A stretch of DNA of 64,000 nucleotides from the NCBI GenBank assembly GCA_013397075.1, contig VWZS01000833.1, positions 495,399 to 559,398 on the forward strand, read 5' to 3'. Under the pieces are notes generated by a model. The model worked only from the letters and a program-made list of their open reading frames with translations, was not told the DNA's origin and made no database searches. The position numbers were made by a program, and so were the translations under genes. Source of the stretch: Rhabdornis inornatus (lineage: Eukaryota; Chordata; Aves; Passeriformes; Rhabdornithidae). The stretch's first letter is position 1. The number at the start of each line of letters is the position of its first letter. Below are positions 23,601-38,600 of this stretch, piece after piece.

Positions 23601-26600
23601 CTGTAATTGATCTTTATTCCCAAGTTTTAGAAAATTGCATCCCAAACCTCCCCTGTACCTACCACACTCTGGTTCCATCTCTAGGGGACAGATGGGCACA
23701 ACTCCAGAGTCTGTGGGTGCTCTCACATTATTGGTTTCTTTGGATACTTCAGTCTTTGGCAACCCAAGTTCACTTTTCTGGCTAAAGCAGAAGGAGGAAA
23801 TCTTACTCTGAATTTTTTCTGGTGCCCCACTCTTAGAAGGGGTTGTGTCTGGGGAGAAAAAGAGAAAACCAGTGTATAAACCTGTATTATGCAGAACAAG
23901 CACTAACACTCTGCAAAACACACTCAGCAATAAATTCACCCAGTTGTCATCGTAGAAGAAGAAAAACAAATTTGAAGAACTAGTTTTTAAGCCATACTGT
24001 TTGGCAACAGATGTTTTTGATAGGTACACATTCCATATTACACATGGATAACACATTCCATATTACTGAAAGAGACCCTTTATATTTTAATAGTTCTATG
24101 GAAATTCTTCCTACAGAACGGGCTTTGATCCACTCCTGCTCCCATCCCACTTAGATGTAAAAATTCTGTCTTCACCCTTAACACACTTCACAGTTTAAAC
24201 ATGGCAGAACTATAATTAATTTCTTTCTTATTTCCTTGCACTTCCCCATCTCGTGTTACCTTTTATCTTACTCCTGTTTGTGTTTTTTTTAACCCAATGC
24301 AGAGATAACCAATGGCTTTGATTCTCCTTGACAGGCCTCAGGAGAGGGAGACCCTAGTCCAGGAGAGGGACTTTTCACAGAGGTGGGGAGTGATAGGACA
24401 AGGGCAAATGGCCTTAAACTAAAGGAGAGCAGGTTTATATTAGAGATTAAGCAGCAATTCTTCCCTGTGAGGGTGGTGAGATCCTGGCACAGGTTGCCCA
24501 GAGAAGCTGTGGCTGCCCCATCCCTGGAAGTGTTCAAAGCCAGATTGAACAGGGCTTGGAGCAACCTGGGATAGTGGAAGGTGTCCCTGCCCATGGCAGG
24601 GGTGGAACTGGATGAGCTTTAAGGTCCCTTCCAACTCAAGTCAATCTGTGATTCTATGACTCTAAGGCTGTTGAACCCTACCCATCATAACAATAAATAA
24701 GATTCTAAACTTCTGACAACTGTTCATTCCCTACCTTGTACGTGGCTGATTCCTTTCGTGCAGCTCTCCAGGCTCTGGGGTTTCCCTTCACTTTGCTCCA
24801 ACTGTTGCAGTTGCTTCTCTCCATCACTACAGACCATTCCAGTCAAATCCTTACACAGCTCTCTGAACTGCTCTTTGTGGTGAGGTCGCACAAACATGTA
24901 AAACCCTGGCCAAAAGAAAATAGTGTCAAATGCATAGGAAAATCAGTGCCTGACCATGGAAGATTCCTTGCTTTGGAGAGGAGAAATTCTTTGGAAGATG
25001 AGCAATATCAGTCAGATTCCTCAGAGTATCTTCAGCTTGGTGGAACACTTGATGCTTTTGTGATTTTTATAATTACGGGGTTTTCCTTGCCAGAAGGCAG
25101 ATGAGTATTTAGTATTGACAATAATCTTAATTTATCTTGAAATTCTTCCACTCTCTACAGCTCAGAATGAACATCCACCCCAGCGCTCCACCTGACGAGC
25201 GATCAGAGAACATCAGGTATGCACACAATACCCTGAGACTCTCAGGAAGGAAATTTCTTGTTACTGTTTGGTCGACAAGGATTCACAACACACATACAGA
25301 AATTTAAAAAAAAAATCCCAATTATGACTTGCTGCCAAGCACAGACAATTCTTCCTCAAAGTCCTCTGAGGTCAAAACATTTGCTCAGTAGAGACAGTGA
25401 CTGTGAAAAAGTGCTCAGGGGGAGGTTATGACTCATGGCATCACATAGCTCATCTTCCTCCCACTCTCCACTTTGCCAAGACTAATCGAACTAGTTAGCA
25501 CACCACAAAAGGATATTCTCTCACAAATTGCAGACTATGGTATCTATTCAAGGCCAGTGGAATATCTATTGTTATCTGCTAAAGATAAACAAAATTCCAT
25601 CAGCATTTCCCAGCATACACAGAACGCATCATTTCCATCAGAAGAGTCACCCCAGAGACATGGGAGAAGGTGGAACTGAGGTATCACATCACACGAGGTA
25701 TCACCATTGAGGCAGTCAGGATCAGCATATAATGCCTCTTCTTCTTCTTTTAAACAACTAAGTCCAATTTCAAATTTTAGAAACCTGTGGCTCCCTAAAC
25801 CCTTCCACCACTAAACCCATGAAAGGAAAATAAAACAAAACAAAACAAACCACTTCTGAGAAAATAAATTATGACCCAGTTCCAGAAATCTTTCCAGCTG
25901 AAGCTCTGTAGAAGAATAGTAAATCAAAAGGCCTCAATGCTGAAACCTGAAACCTGGAAGTGACCTAAGAACTTGGCACCAATATAGCAATCATTGGTCA
26001 TGGGAATAAAATTGGGTCAGTTCAATAGTCAGCACTGTCCTTTCTAAAGAGCAATTGCAGTAATTGAGGGGAAAAAAAACAGTCATGGAAACATCTGACT
26101 GGTTAGTTGGGATGCATGTTAGGACTGGAATTACTGAGGTTTTGTGTTTTAAATGGACAATTTCTATCTGAACAGAGACAACATTTTATAACCTTGACAT
26201 TTTTTGCTCTCTGAATGGCATTAATTGAATGCATTGTTCCTGCTGCTCCACTGATCTGATTAGCTAAACCAAAAGGTGAGACCTCAAATGAGATCACAGC
26301 ACCCACACTTCCCTTTCAAAGAAATAAGAGTTATTCTAAAACAAACCCTTACTTTGTAGGAGATGAAAGTCCTGTGGCCTCTCCGTGGTGAGGGCTGCTA
26401 TCACTGACACCATTGCATCGTAATTATCTGTCTTCTTGTAAGCCAGCAGAGCCTCGTAGAACTGGCTGTAGCTGCTTTTGTCCAAAGCCCTCTGCACATC
26501 ACTGAGATAGGCAGTCCTGAGGGCCTGGTGATGCTCTCTCCTGGAGCCTGGAGCCTTTTCAGCCTCTTTCCTTGGAGCTGCAGTGGCATCCTGCCCTGAG

Positions 26601-29600
26601 AGACAAACAACACGTGAGCAGGGACTGAGGACAGAGACAAACAGGTCACTCCATCATATCCACTTCTCACTTCATTTGAAGGGAATTCCTGAACTACTTC
26701 GAAGTGGTGAAGCCAACCCCATCTGCCCAGCCATACAGCTCCCTGTGGCACGGCCAGACCTGCTCCTGGAAATGGCAACAGAGCAAAATTATTCTGGGGA
26801 TCACTTTTAGCATCTCCTGGAGCTCCTTGATCATTTAAAATGGAGAAATGTGTCAGAAGGTCATTAGGGAATGAGGAAAAGGGGCATGGAGGTCAGCAGT
26901 AAATCAGGTTTTGTGGTCCACTGAAAGAGCAAAAGCATCTTAAACAGATGGGTTAGCCAATTCTGCTGGCCTGAAATGGGCAATTTTAAAGTACAGATTT
27001 CTCACCCCTTAACAATAAGAACAGACAAGGGGTGGGGTGTGTGTTTCCCAAAAGGAAAACAATGTCCAAAAATACTATCTAACCTGAAACAACACTCAGG
27101 AGAACACAAGAGCAATGTAGGAGGTCTGCAAAAGGTAGGAGCAGCTCAGAACATCTTGCTGATGTGAAATGCCAAGTGAACACATCCTGTGAAATGCCAA
27201 GTGAACTTCACTTACAATAGAATTCTCTGATTTCTGGTATGTTTTAGAGAAAAAAGTTCTGGTTTGCATATCACAGGCATGCAAATATGAGTGTAGGATA
27301 TGATAAGGAACTGATTTAAATTAACCTGCCATATCTCTTGATATCTGGGTCTTTAAAAGTCCTTTATTGGATGATAAGGATAATTAGGTTTCAAAACACA
27401 GATTCCATTCAATTTGTGGGAAGGGAAAAAACTTGGGTGTGAATTTTATAATCAGTACTTATTGCATCCTAGAACTTTCTTATATTTCCATAGAAGCATT
27501 CTCTTCTTAAAGAGTGAGGCACAGAAATAACACATCCATTTATTCCTATTATCTTCTCAATTACTTTTAGTGGAAACAAATTTCTGAGAAGCCATTCTAA
27601 TGGTTTTGAGACAAGATAATTACTAAAGATTCTGCTTTATTCAAATTTTCTCAAAATACGAAAGAAAATACGAAAACAAATCAAAAGAAACAATATGGCT
27701 TCACACATGAAAAGCATTTAAAGCTTTCCAGGAAACTGGCTTGCTTTTTAAAAGAACGGATTAGCATTTGACTATTCTTTGTCCTCTAAAGAAAGAGGAC
27801 AAAGCCGTCCAATGATCCTACTCATTTCCTTGTGAGAAGCACAAAAAATTCCCGGCTGTTCTCTGGAAAACCCATAATTAAATAATAAATGAGCCCATGA
27901 GTTTGAAGATAAATACTGGACAGAGTGAGATTAGAGTGATGCACACAGAGATTACATTTACTACTCTCTGTTTCTGCAGAAAAAACAGGCTGTTCACAAA
28001 AGGAATTTACACACGATATCAAGAACAAAATGAAACAGTTTCTTCATACCTGAATTCATACTGATGTAATCTTAACGCACACTCCTTAACTGGCTTCCTT
28101 TCACGGACCCTGAACAAACAGGAAGCCCAGCAGACCTGTGCTCAACCCCCACTTTTTCCAGCTCAGTCTCTAGTACAAACGTCTGGCTTCAGCTGGTTTC
28201 TTTCACATCCACCTTGATTTAATTTATTGACTTTCATGTTTCGTTTTGCACAATCCTTGCTGAAAATTCTGAATTACCATCCCTCCCACCCGCAGAGAGT
28301 GAGCCACCGTGCTAGGTGAGCATAAAGAACATTGGTTTGCCCCAGGAGAACTTCCAGTCAGTGATGAAATAAAACAGAATAGACTGGGTTTTTATTAAAT
28401 ATGGAGGGTACCTGCAGAATTCAGTCCTGTTGCCAAATGGGATCCTCCTTGGTTCAGGTGGAGCCCAGGGTTCAGCTGAGCACATGAGCCCTTGGAGAAT
28501 GTACTTTTCTGCTGGCTTTGTTTTTCTTCTGTTAAATGAAACCGGTCCATTAACAGTGAATTTTGGGAAGAATAAGCATGGAATGATGCATTTCAAGGTG
28601 TGCCATCCTGTGCTGAAAACATCTGAGCAACCCAGAGAAGCTGTGGCTGTGCCATCCCTAGAAGTGTCCAAGGTCAGGTTGGACACGGCTTGGAGCAGCC
28701 TGGGATAGTGGAAGGTGTCCCTGCCCATGGCAGGGCTTGGAACTGGATGAGTTTTAAGGTCCCTTTCAACCCAAACCAGTCGGGAATTCCACACAGATTT
28801 ATCTCTCTGATGATGAGCTAACACCCCACTTCTTCAGAACTTTACTGCTCCAGGATTTCACAGATTTCTCAAGTTCTGTGAGGACAAAATCACCCTCTAT
28901 TCACAATTCTGGTGGCACTTTGTAGGCAGCAAAGAAGACACACACAAGGTTATTTAATTCCCCAGACCAAATGATTGAAGGAGATCAGTAAAACCCCCTT
29001 TCGAAACAAAATGACATCATTATCAACTCAGCAGTAACCAATGCTCAGGCATCTGCAAAGCTCAAGGGAAAGCAAGAGGATCATGGAGAGCAGAGACTTA
29101 GCTCAGTATCGATTAAATTGGACTTCCTTTCATTTCTACATATCAGACACATCCTGCTCTATGACTGGGTGAATATTTGTCCTTCAAATGACACAACTGA
29201 ACCAAGCTCCTCACCCATTCTCTTGACCAGGATCTCCCTCTCCTCCCGTGGGAGGCTGTGCTCAGGCTTGTAGCCACAGCCCACTCCAGTCAGATTGCAG
29301 CACGCTTCATCAAACTGCTTTTTGTGCTGGGGTCGAACAAACTGGTAAAAATCTTGCAGCAGAGAGAGGGGAAAAAGGGGGGAAAAGAAAGAAAGAAAAA
29401 AAAAAATCAATCCACAATTGATTTAATAAATAATATATTGTATTATATTCGGTGGCAATAAATGCTACCGAAATCTGCAACAGCGGAACTTCAAGGTTAG
29501 ATAAAAAGGTGCAACTAAATAAATTAAAATCTAAATGTTTTTATCTAATGTTTATACAATAAGCACACTTACAAATTACACAAAGGTCAGCAAACATTGA

Positions 29601-32600
29601 GCAATATTATCACCAGTAGGTAAAAACTCATTTTTTCACTGTAAATACAAAGTAACCCACCTCTCAGTGAGACAGCCCTTGAGGTGCCTCATAAACCATG
29701 AGATCCAAGTAACTGCCAGGCTGATACTTTAAATAACTGATGAACTGTTAACTTTACACCTCATTTTACTTCCTTACCACAAAATGCTGGCCAATCAGAA
29801 CCCTAAACACCAAATCAACTTTAGGTTGCAGGTACCTGACAGTTTTCAAAACTAGACTTAGACCTTGATTTGATGACCAAATATTTTCTTATTTATGTAG
29901 ATCATAGCAAATTGGGGAACTAAGTGACTGAGCTTCCCATTCTTTAACCTTAGAATTTCCCTGAAACAACTTACAACATGCGTAACTACGCATTTGTAAT
30001 TTCAGTTGATAAAAAAGTCACAGAAAAATCTGTCCATCTGTTCACAAGCTGAGAATGTAAAAATTACACAGAAAATACTGTTAAACTAGAAGAAATCTTG
30101 GTGGTAATTCAGTTCCTGTCAGTACAGTTGTTAATAGGCAATTAAAAAACAGCGAATGCAGTAACTATCCATGTTTGCCCAGATCCTTTGTTTTATACTC
30201 ACAATTATTTAAACAGAAAATTTCTCTATATATTCTGTCTTTTTATTTACTGCTTTAGCACTGAACCCTTATGAAGGCATCTCTCCAACTCACCCAGCCA
30301 TGCTCTTGATCTCCTAAATTACCAGGAATAAGTCACTGTACTTTTAGACAACGTTTAAAATAACAGAAACTTCCATGGAATATGATTTTCTTCAAGTCAA
30401 GATGCTAACACATGATATTTAGATGTATGAGATTCTTATGTGTTATCTGGGGATATAAAGTGGTGAATCATCCTAATTGAGCTGCATTTCAAGTCTAAAA
30501 CACTTCTAAACAGGCTTGGGTACTGCAGAAGACGAAAGTCACTTCTACAAATACACCAGGGATATACAAACACTCTGACGTACCTCGCAGCAAGACGTGC
30601 TTTTTTTCATCCTCTAAAAAGAGGGAGCTCATTTGGGACAGCATGACATGGAAGTCATCTGTTTTCTTGTACTGCTGCAGAGCTTTGGAGAAGAGCTCGT
30701 AGTTCTGCTGGCTCAGAGTATCCTTCACCGTGGCGATGTAAAACGTGGCCCTCACCTTCTTGGGCTCCGCCGGCTCCGCTCTCCGCTCCTGCTGCAAGGC
30801 AGCAAAGGCTCCTCAGTAAAAAGCAACACTTGAGGAGTCACTTTCAGGTGGGTGCGCTACAATTCCAACAGCACACAGGATAATGAAAGGAATCATAGAA
30901 TCACTGAGGTTGGAAAAGTCCTCTAAGATCATCCAGTCCAATCGCTCACCCAGCAGCACCACTGTGCTCACCACTAAACCATGAATATTTTCACTTAACA
31001 GGTTGTAGTTATGGCAGTCACCCCCGTAATCCATATATTATTCACCTTCCCCACTGGCAAAACAGAACAGCCTCAGGGAAAAATTCCTAGAGAAGACAGC
31101 CAAGTATCATTGCACAATTCTATTCTTAGGAGAATTTACTCCAAAGCTGGAGGCTGAGCTGACTCATCGTGACATCAGATAGCAACAAACTGCAAACACA
31201 ACCTTCTCCATGAACCTGTTCTCTTCCTTCTCTTCTCTCGGCTTCAGGATCAGTTTCGTTTGCCAGGTGCTTGGCAGATTGACAGACAGGGAACATCCAG
31301 TTAGGACAGCACCTTGGACAACTACTGGCACTCACATCACCCAGGGAATTCTCCTGAATTTATTGTGACTTAAGTAATTAGCTGCGTAAGGAGTTAACTG
31401 GGTTTGGAGACAGGGCAGAACAATAATGCACAGCTGCAGAGCTAACACACAACCATGACCCACCTCAGGGGGTAGGATGCGATCCCTTACCCCAAACTGG
31501 TCAGTTCAACCGTTTAAGGCTCTACCAGAGCAGCTGAACTTGCTGACCATTGTAGGTCCCTGCAACTGAACCATTTCATTTTTATCAAAAAGAATGAAAC
31601 CACCCCGGTCAAACTGTTCACAAAGCAACCAGTGTCAGAAAACAATTCTTTTCACCTACCACCCTACGTGGACCTGAGCTTAATTTTGTCTGGGATGTCT
31701 GGATTTGAGAAAGAGCATGACAAATAGCTTTCAGATGTGCACTGAAGAATATTTACAATCTGGAAAAAAAACACACTTGTTCTGACATCAGTCATCTGTC
31801 TGCCTGGAAATTTCCAAATCAAATTTCCAATTAAAGCAATCTACAGATCAAAGGGATGGCACAGGGAAACACATACTGTATTGCTGACTAGCTTTATTTT
31901 CTTCCTTCCTCCTTTCTGCTCATCTGTTAATCTCTTCTCATACTGAAGGGAAAGTGTGGACAGACGATGTGCCTGTGAAGATGAAAAGAAAGCAAGTAAG
32001 TTGCATTGCGTCAGCTTTGCAACAAATGCTTTCTGAGTTAATGCTTTTAAAAAATGCTTTTCATAGTTATTGCCCATCTAATTTAGGTATTTCCAGCAGT
32101 AAAACTTGGTAACCCAGTTTGTTACAATAACTTCAGTTGACTTGTTTCACCTTCTTGAACGGTATCACAGAGCCTGGGCACATACCTGTTTCTAGAGGGT
32201 AGAAATTTACTGGACAACTCACAGAGACCAAACCAGAAGAAATTAGACAAAGTTGGTCTTGAAGGTGCAGATTCCTGACTAAGCAAAGCTGGACTCACAG
32301 CAGACTGTTCCAGGGCAGCCTGAGAGTGTACACAGACCTGTGTGTAACTGGTGGTTCACACTCCCCTTCACTTTTTCCTGCCTGGAACTCCTTGTAGTAA
32401 GGGAATGAAAAATTGGAATATAAACCAAATATAAATCAAATATTTATGATACATGCAGTAAGTCAGAGAAATTATCAAAACCATCATCTCAATCCTGTGC
32501 TATGTAAAGGCAGCACCTTGAAAAGCATGATTCAGCAGAAATAAGGCTTCCTAGACATGAGGCGTAACTCACAAGGAAATCAAATAACAGGGAACGGTTG

Positions 32601-35600
32601 TTGTTTAAATAGATTGAGAAATTATTATTTGTATTGTGAATTTTTGAGGTGACAAAGCAAATTCTTTCAGAATGAGAGCAGCTAAACTTTTATTATTTAG
32701 TGAACAAGAGTACAGCATAACTTTGATAAAAGGAAAAATGGTAACACAGACACTAGGCTGGATGGTGAAGACAGGAAATGGCACCAACCCCATCCTCAGT
32801 CCAAATCCAGTGCTCAGTGCTGGACTCAGAGTGAAAGCTGGCTGCCTGAGAGCCACTGCCTGCCTCAGGACTACACTGACCACACTGCTGGGGCCAGGTC
32901 ACCAATTTGGGAGCAGCACAGGATGATTCCAGAGATGTCCACAAGGAGCAATGCCAAATACGCAAATGAAAAATGGAAATGGACCTGAGCGACTGCCAAG
33001 CCATTGGGTCTATCAGCTCATCTGACTCCAGGAAATGCTGAGCTCTGCCAAAAGCACTGCAGCTGTGTTAGGAATAATCTGTAGCTGAGTTATCAAGTCC
33101 CTGGAAATGTGCCAGGCTTTCCAAAGAATAGATTTTGGTGTCTATGTCATGGCCACCCAATGGGTGACAGAGCCCATTTCCCACTTGGTTGCACACAAGT
33201 TTAATATTTGCTGCCCTTTGTACATTCCCTCTGTTTTGTACGTGTCTCCATCCACGTCCTTGAGCATACTCAGCTATTCCCCAGATACTCCTACATTTAC
33301 ACATTTTACCTCAGGCATTCTTCCCCTAAGGGAAGTGCTTAAGAATGCTGCAATAAGCATTGCTGAAGTCCATGAACAGACCTGCAAGCCAGCAGTAAAA
33401 TACTCCAGTCAGGTAAGGGAGCCACCCCTCCAACTACTGCCAACAGGGACTTGGGGAAAGCAAGAACACAGTCCAAACACTGATGTATCAAAAATACCAA
33501 TCTAAGAGAAAAGAAAATTAACAGCACAGAAGCAGCTTTGTTGATCTTAATGTGATAGTGGATTTTTGATTCAGATAAAACATTCCACAAATCAGCAACA
33601 TTCTTTCTCTGGGGCAAATCAAAGATTTTCATCTGAAAATGCAATTTTTAATCCATAAACCCTCTCCCATTCTTTCCTGAATTCAATATCTGGTCTCGTA
33701 CCAAGTGCTGACACAGACTCCTCCACCCAGGACAAATTGTGTATTTACAAATCTTTTCTCTGAGAGCTTCTTGCTCCTCGGAAAATGCGGTTAACTTCCA
33801 GGAATCCTCTTGGTCAGCAGCCTTGGAGCACAGCACAAGCACGTACCTGTTTATCATCTACTTGAAAGTGGCAGGGAAACCCACTGATTTATTTAGTTAT
33901 GAGAACTGGCAGTTACTGGTGCTGATTACACCGAGCTTTTCTTGAAACAGGGTTGAGCAAAACCATTTTGCTTTAGAGCCTGCAATTTTTACTTACAAGG
34001 AAGGATTTTGCCATTACCTTTTCCTCTCCTGGCAAATCAGTTTCCTCCTCTGCATCTTCACTGCTCTTCTCACTGCGCTCCAAGGCATCCAAGAGCCCAA
34101 CACATTTTCTTCGAGGTGAGACAAACTCTTGCTCATATTCCACACATAGGCTGGGTGCTCCATCTCCATTGACTGCCATCACAGCAGAACACAGGAGACA
34201 AATTAACATCCCACATTCTCTCCTGCATTTTCCTTAATTTAGTGATAGCTCCCCGTCTTACGAAGCAATCCATAAATACGTGCTGGTGAATTTAATCTTC
34301 CACCTCCAGCAAAAGTGCATTATATAAGAAGACTGCTTTTATATATAAGTTCCAAAATTGCTCAATCATTTGTTACCACAACCTGGCAGATAGCTCTCAA
34401 ACTTTTCCTTAAGTGATGGTGACATTTAACCCCAAAGGGCTTAGGATCAATGGGAAAAATTCTTACTGCAGCAGCTGTCTCAATTATTTTAGATTTATGG
34501 ATTTTCCCAAAACTGAGTTCCAGAGTTTATTAAGAGATTTTGGTACAAAACATGATCTATTATTTTCAAACAGAGCAAATTTTTTTAAAGCCTACAATCC
34601 TTATAGTTTCTATACCTATAAGACACAGTCGCCAAGGTCACAAATTACATATTCTCACTAATCAGAATCCAGGTTTCAAATATAAGAATTTTGACCTGTA
34701 AGTAGGGTTAAATTAGTATCAGCTTGATATTTCTGTAAGGCATTACCTTAAAAATTTCCACTTCCTTGTGAAATTACTCCAATAGTCAGTTACCAAGGAA
34801 AGTCATTTTGAGAAGAATTGGGGTATATTATGATCACTATGACTACAGGGGAGTTTGATATTACAGCTGATGCAATGCAACTGAAAATCTCTATGAAACA
34901 GGAAATGCAGCTTCTTCCCTTCACCTCTAGTCACACATTCCAGCCCATCCTTTGAGATGGATCTACAGTCAAGTGTATGGACGGTAAATAATCTGGTTTA
35001 ACAAAGCCCAGCTGCTCACTCTGCAACTGCACAAAAGATGGACTCAAATCAAAGGAAGGAGCAAAAAGTGCACAGTTGGAAACGGAGAGGGGGAAAAAGT
35101 GGTGGCTGAAGTAATTTCTTTTAACAACAACCAGCAATCATACTGGCTGTTACCAGTAGGAAAGGCCTTAGAAAGCCTTTATAAAACTTTATAAAGCCTT
35201 ACCTATCAGTAACAACTGGCTTAAACGTAATGTGAACTCACCCTCACACTCGTAACTGATTAGGAACCACAGCTTTAAACAAACTTCATTGTTGTGTTCC
35301 AAACCAGCAAGTAGTCTAGAGTGCTGACAGAATATCTGACATGATAAATGCTTTCTTCTTTGGCATTAGCTACCGACAAAATTTTAAATATTGTTTTTTT
35401 CCCATGTCTTTTTTGTTTTCTTAGACAGATTACTAAGCAAGAGTCATCTATACAACAGGATGGAAGGAGGACATATGGAAGCCAGTGCTAGGCAGAAAGA
35501 GACTTCCAGTTCTTATTTTCCAAACTATCTGTGATACTCCACCAAAAACTCCTCCTCCTCCTCCTCTGTGGGACACTTTTGTCAGCCCCATCTGCCTTTT

Positions 35601-38600
35601 TTCTCTGCAATTGCAACTGTTTTCCCGCATTTTCTAATGCTCAACTATGTCAGTTTCTAGCCTCTTGATCCTCCTTTCCATGGTTCACTTTAAAACAAAA
35701 AGGTGTATCTGTGAGGACCCAAACATTACCTTTCCTTTTCCTCTTCAAACTTGGAACATGGTCATCCAGGTTTTTAGCTTTTTGCAGGGAGAGGATTTGC
35801 TCAGATGAAGTAGATGGTGCTGCACTGCTTTCACTCAGGGAACCAGTATGTCCAGGAGGGCACTGAGGCAGGGGAGGGGGCATCTGCAAGCAGCTCACAG
35901 TGTTACAATAGGCAAAGGACACTTTTCCACTCCATCTGTAACCAAAAATCTCAGCAACAATCCAAAGACATCTCCTTTTCCCCAAATAACCTTTGGTAGC
36001 AACACTGTTACATATGCTGGGTTTATGGGCTTTTGATAAAAGGATCACACAGCTCACAAGTGACACAGCTGAAGTGCAGTAAGCAGGCTTAACTCTAAGT
36101 GACCTGGTACCAGAAAAAAAAGATCATGACCTGCTACAGAACAACCACTTCCTAATGCTATCCCTGCAACAGCTTCTTCTGACAAAGCGCATCGGGTTGT
36201 GGTTTTGATTTGCCATTAAACTCTCACTCATGACCAGAAAAGATCATCAAGCCCTGTAGCATCATCCATCTGTAACTAATTAGTGTGAATAACTTGTATT
36301 TGGCTGAAGCATCTTCCAGGAAGTTGTCCAAGTCTGTATATGAAATTTCAAGTACTTATTTTAATCTTAACCTCTATTTTCTTGTAACCAAAGAATTTCC
36401 CATTCTGGCTTCCAGCCCGTTTCTTGCTATGACTTTCTCCAGTGAATTAGAAAGCCTTTTTACAATATTACTTTTTAAACTAAGGAACTATTACAGACAG
36501 CATCAGCTTCCTAATGCTAATAGAGAAGCTGTTTCAGTAAAGATGACCCAGTGATGAACTTCAATAACAGTTGGTTAAACTGATGGTTTCTATTACTCTT
36601 TACTACTAGTCAGCTGCAATTTAAATTTCAGGATACGATTCTTCCACACACATAACCTCTTCCTGAGACAGAAAGCTTCTGGATGCCAATATCAGTTCCA
36701 GGATTTGCATACCAGCCAATAAATACATGTTTATTTAGGAGGAACTGGAAGAGGAAGTTATTTTTGTGATCTAACCTAATGAGTTGCCCAGCCTAAGAAC
36801 AACATCCTGTCCCAGATCACTCTTAGAGAAAGATGAGGCATATCTCCTTTCCAGTAAATCTTCCAGTGTCTAGAAGCGACAAGTGACTCCGTGTTGGGCA
36901 GGCTTGTGGGGAGCAGAGAGCTGGACTCAGTTATCCCTATGTGTCCCTTCCAACTTGAGATCATCTGTGATTCTCCCACATCTCTCATCTAGCTTAGCAT
37001 TCCCGGTTTCCAACACTATTCAGGGAAGTTGTTAATTTTGTGGGGTTTTTTAAAGACACTTACAATTTCTTGAGCAACACGGAAGAAGAGGGAGACACTT
37101 CTGACCGCGTGCCCGAAGTTGTCGTAAACGTTCACATAAGGGCGGACCCACGAAGGCAGCTTGCCTCTGACATCACAAGTTGTGAACCTGGGCAGGATGG
37201 GAAAACCTGAGAATTATTTGCCAGGTTGGGCTAAATTAATTAAACAAACTCTAGGTCACCATCCAAAATGACAAGAGAGGAGCAGCAACACAACAGTGGA
37301 GTAAATATAAAGGGGTGATGCCTTCACTCAGGAGAAAAGGGCTTTGCTGATTCCATGCACTATCAATTAAACTCCTACTGCCTATAATATCCATATTCTA
37401 CTAATTAGCATTACAGAAATGGATATTAATGCAGCATAATGTTAATACAGGATATGATTATAAATAGAATTGTTTCAGTAATATAATCTGCCCTCATTTT
37501 CATTCTTCTTTCAAAACGCTGCAGTGCTGCTGACTGCCATCTCAAATGAAAGGTGGAGAAAATGCAAGACCATAAGTTGTAGTCACATAATTTCCTGTAG
37601 TATTACAAACATGAATTCCAAAAATTGGTTTATTTTCCATTAAAACCATTAACCTCCTTCTGCAGCTCCAAGACTACGTAGCTGGGGAGCAGAAGATAAC
37701 AATAGTTACTTTCTTGAAGCAGGGCAATATTTACATAACCTGTTATGTAACTTAATTAAATTATTATGAACTGTAGCCTTTTCCAAACAGCAACATCAGC
37801 ACATTTAAATTCAAAATGCCAACACCTAGGTTGGGACATAAAGCTGTTGACGTTGTTGATGCCCCATCCGAGGTGCTCAAGGCCAGGTCAGATGGGGCTT
37901 GGGGCAACTTGCTCTGGTGGAAGATGTGTCTGCCCATGGCAGAGGGTTGGAATGAGATTAGCTTTAAGGTTCCTTCTAACCCAAAATATTCTGGGATTCA
38001 GTAAGCCAGGGTTTACCTGTGGTCACACAGGAAGATGGCCCCGTAGTCCTGGCGGTGCCTGATGACGCGGCCGATGGCCTGGTTGACAGCCCGGGACGCT
38101 TGCTGACTGTACCACTCACGTCCAGACAGGTACTGCAAGAGGCAGGAGGAAGAATTAACATCATTTGCCAGGTAAAATGTATTCTTTGTGCCATACAGTC
38201 AGTATTTCTTTACAGTCACAGAATAGATGATGGATAGTATCAACCAGATGTACTGATGAATCTCAAATAGCTGAGGAAAACCAAACACAGGTGGACTCAA
38301 AAGTCACACCTCATATACAGAGCACAGAAAACTCAAGTTGCAATGTCCAGCTGGAGAGGCTATTTCCTCTATGGTGCACTCAGAGCCTTGGCAGTACAAC
38401 AGACTCACCATATTCTTTAAGACCTGCAGAACAGATTAAATTGTAACATCTTTCATTCCTGTGCCTGAAGAACTAGAAAACCAAACTCAAACACCCCTAC
38501 ACGCACCACCACACTTCCACAACAGTAATTCCCAAACTAGCCAGCACAGGCCATTCCTCCTGCCCACACTCTCCCTGGATGAAATACATCCCTCAGAATG

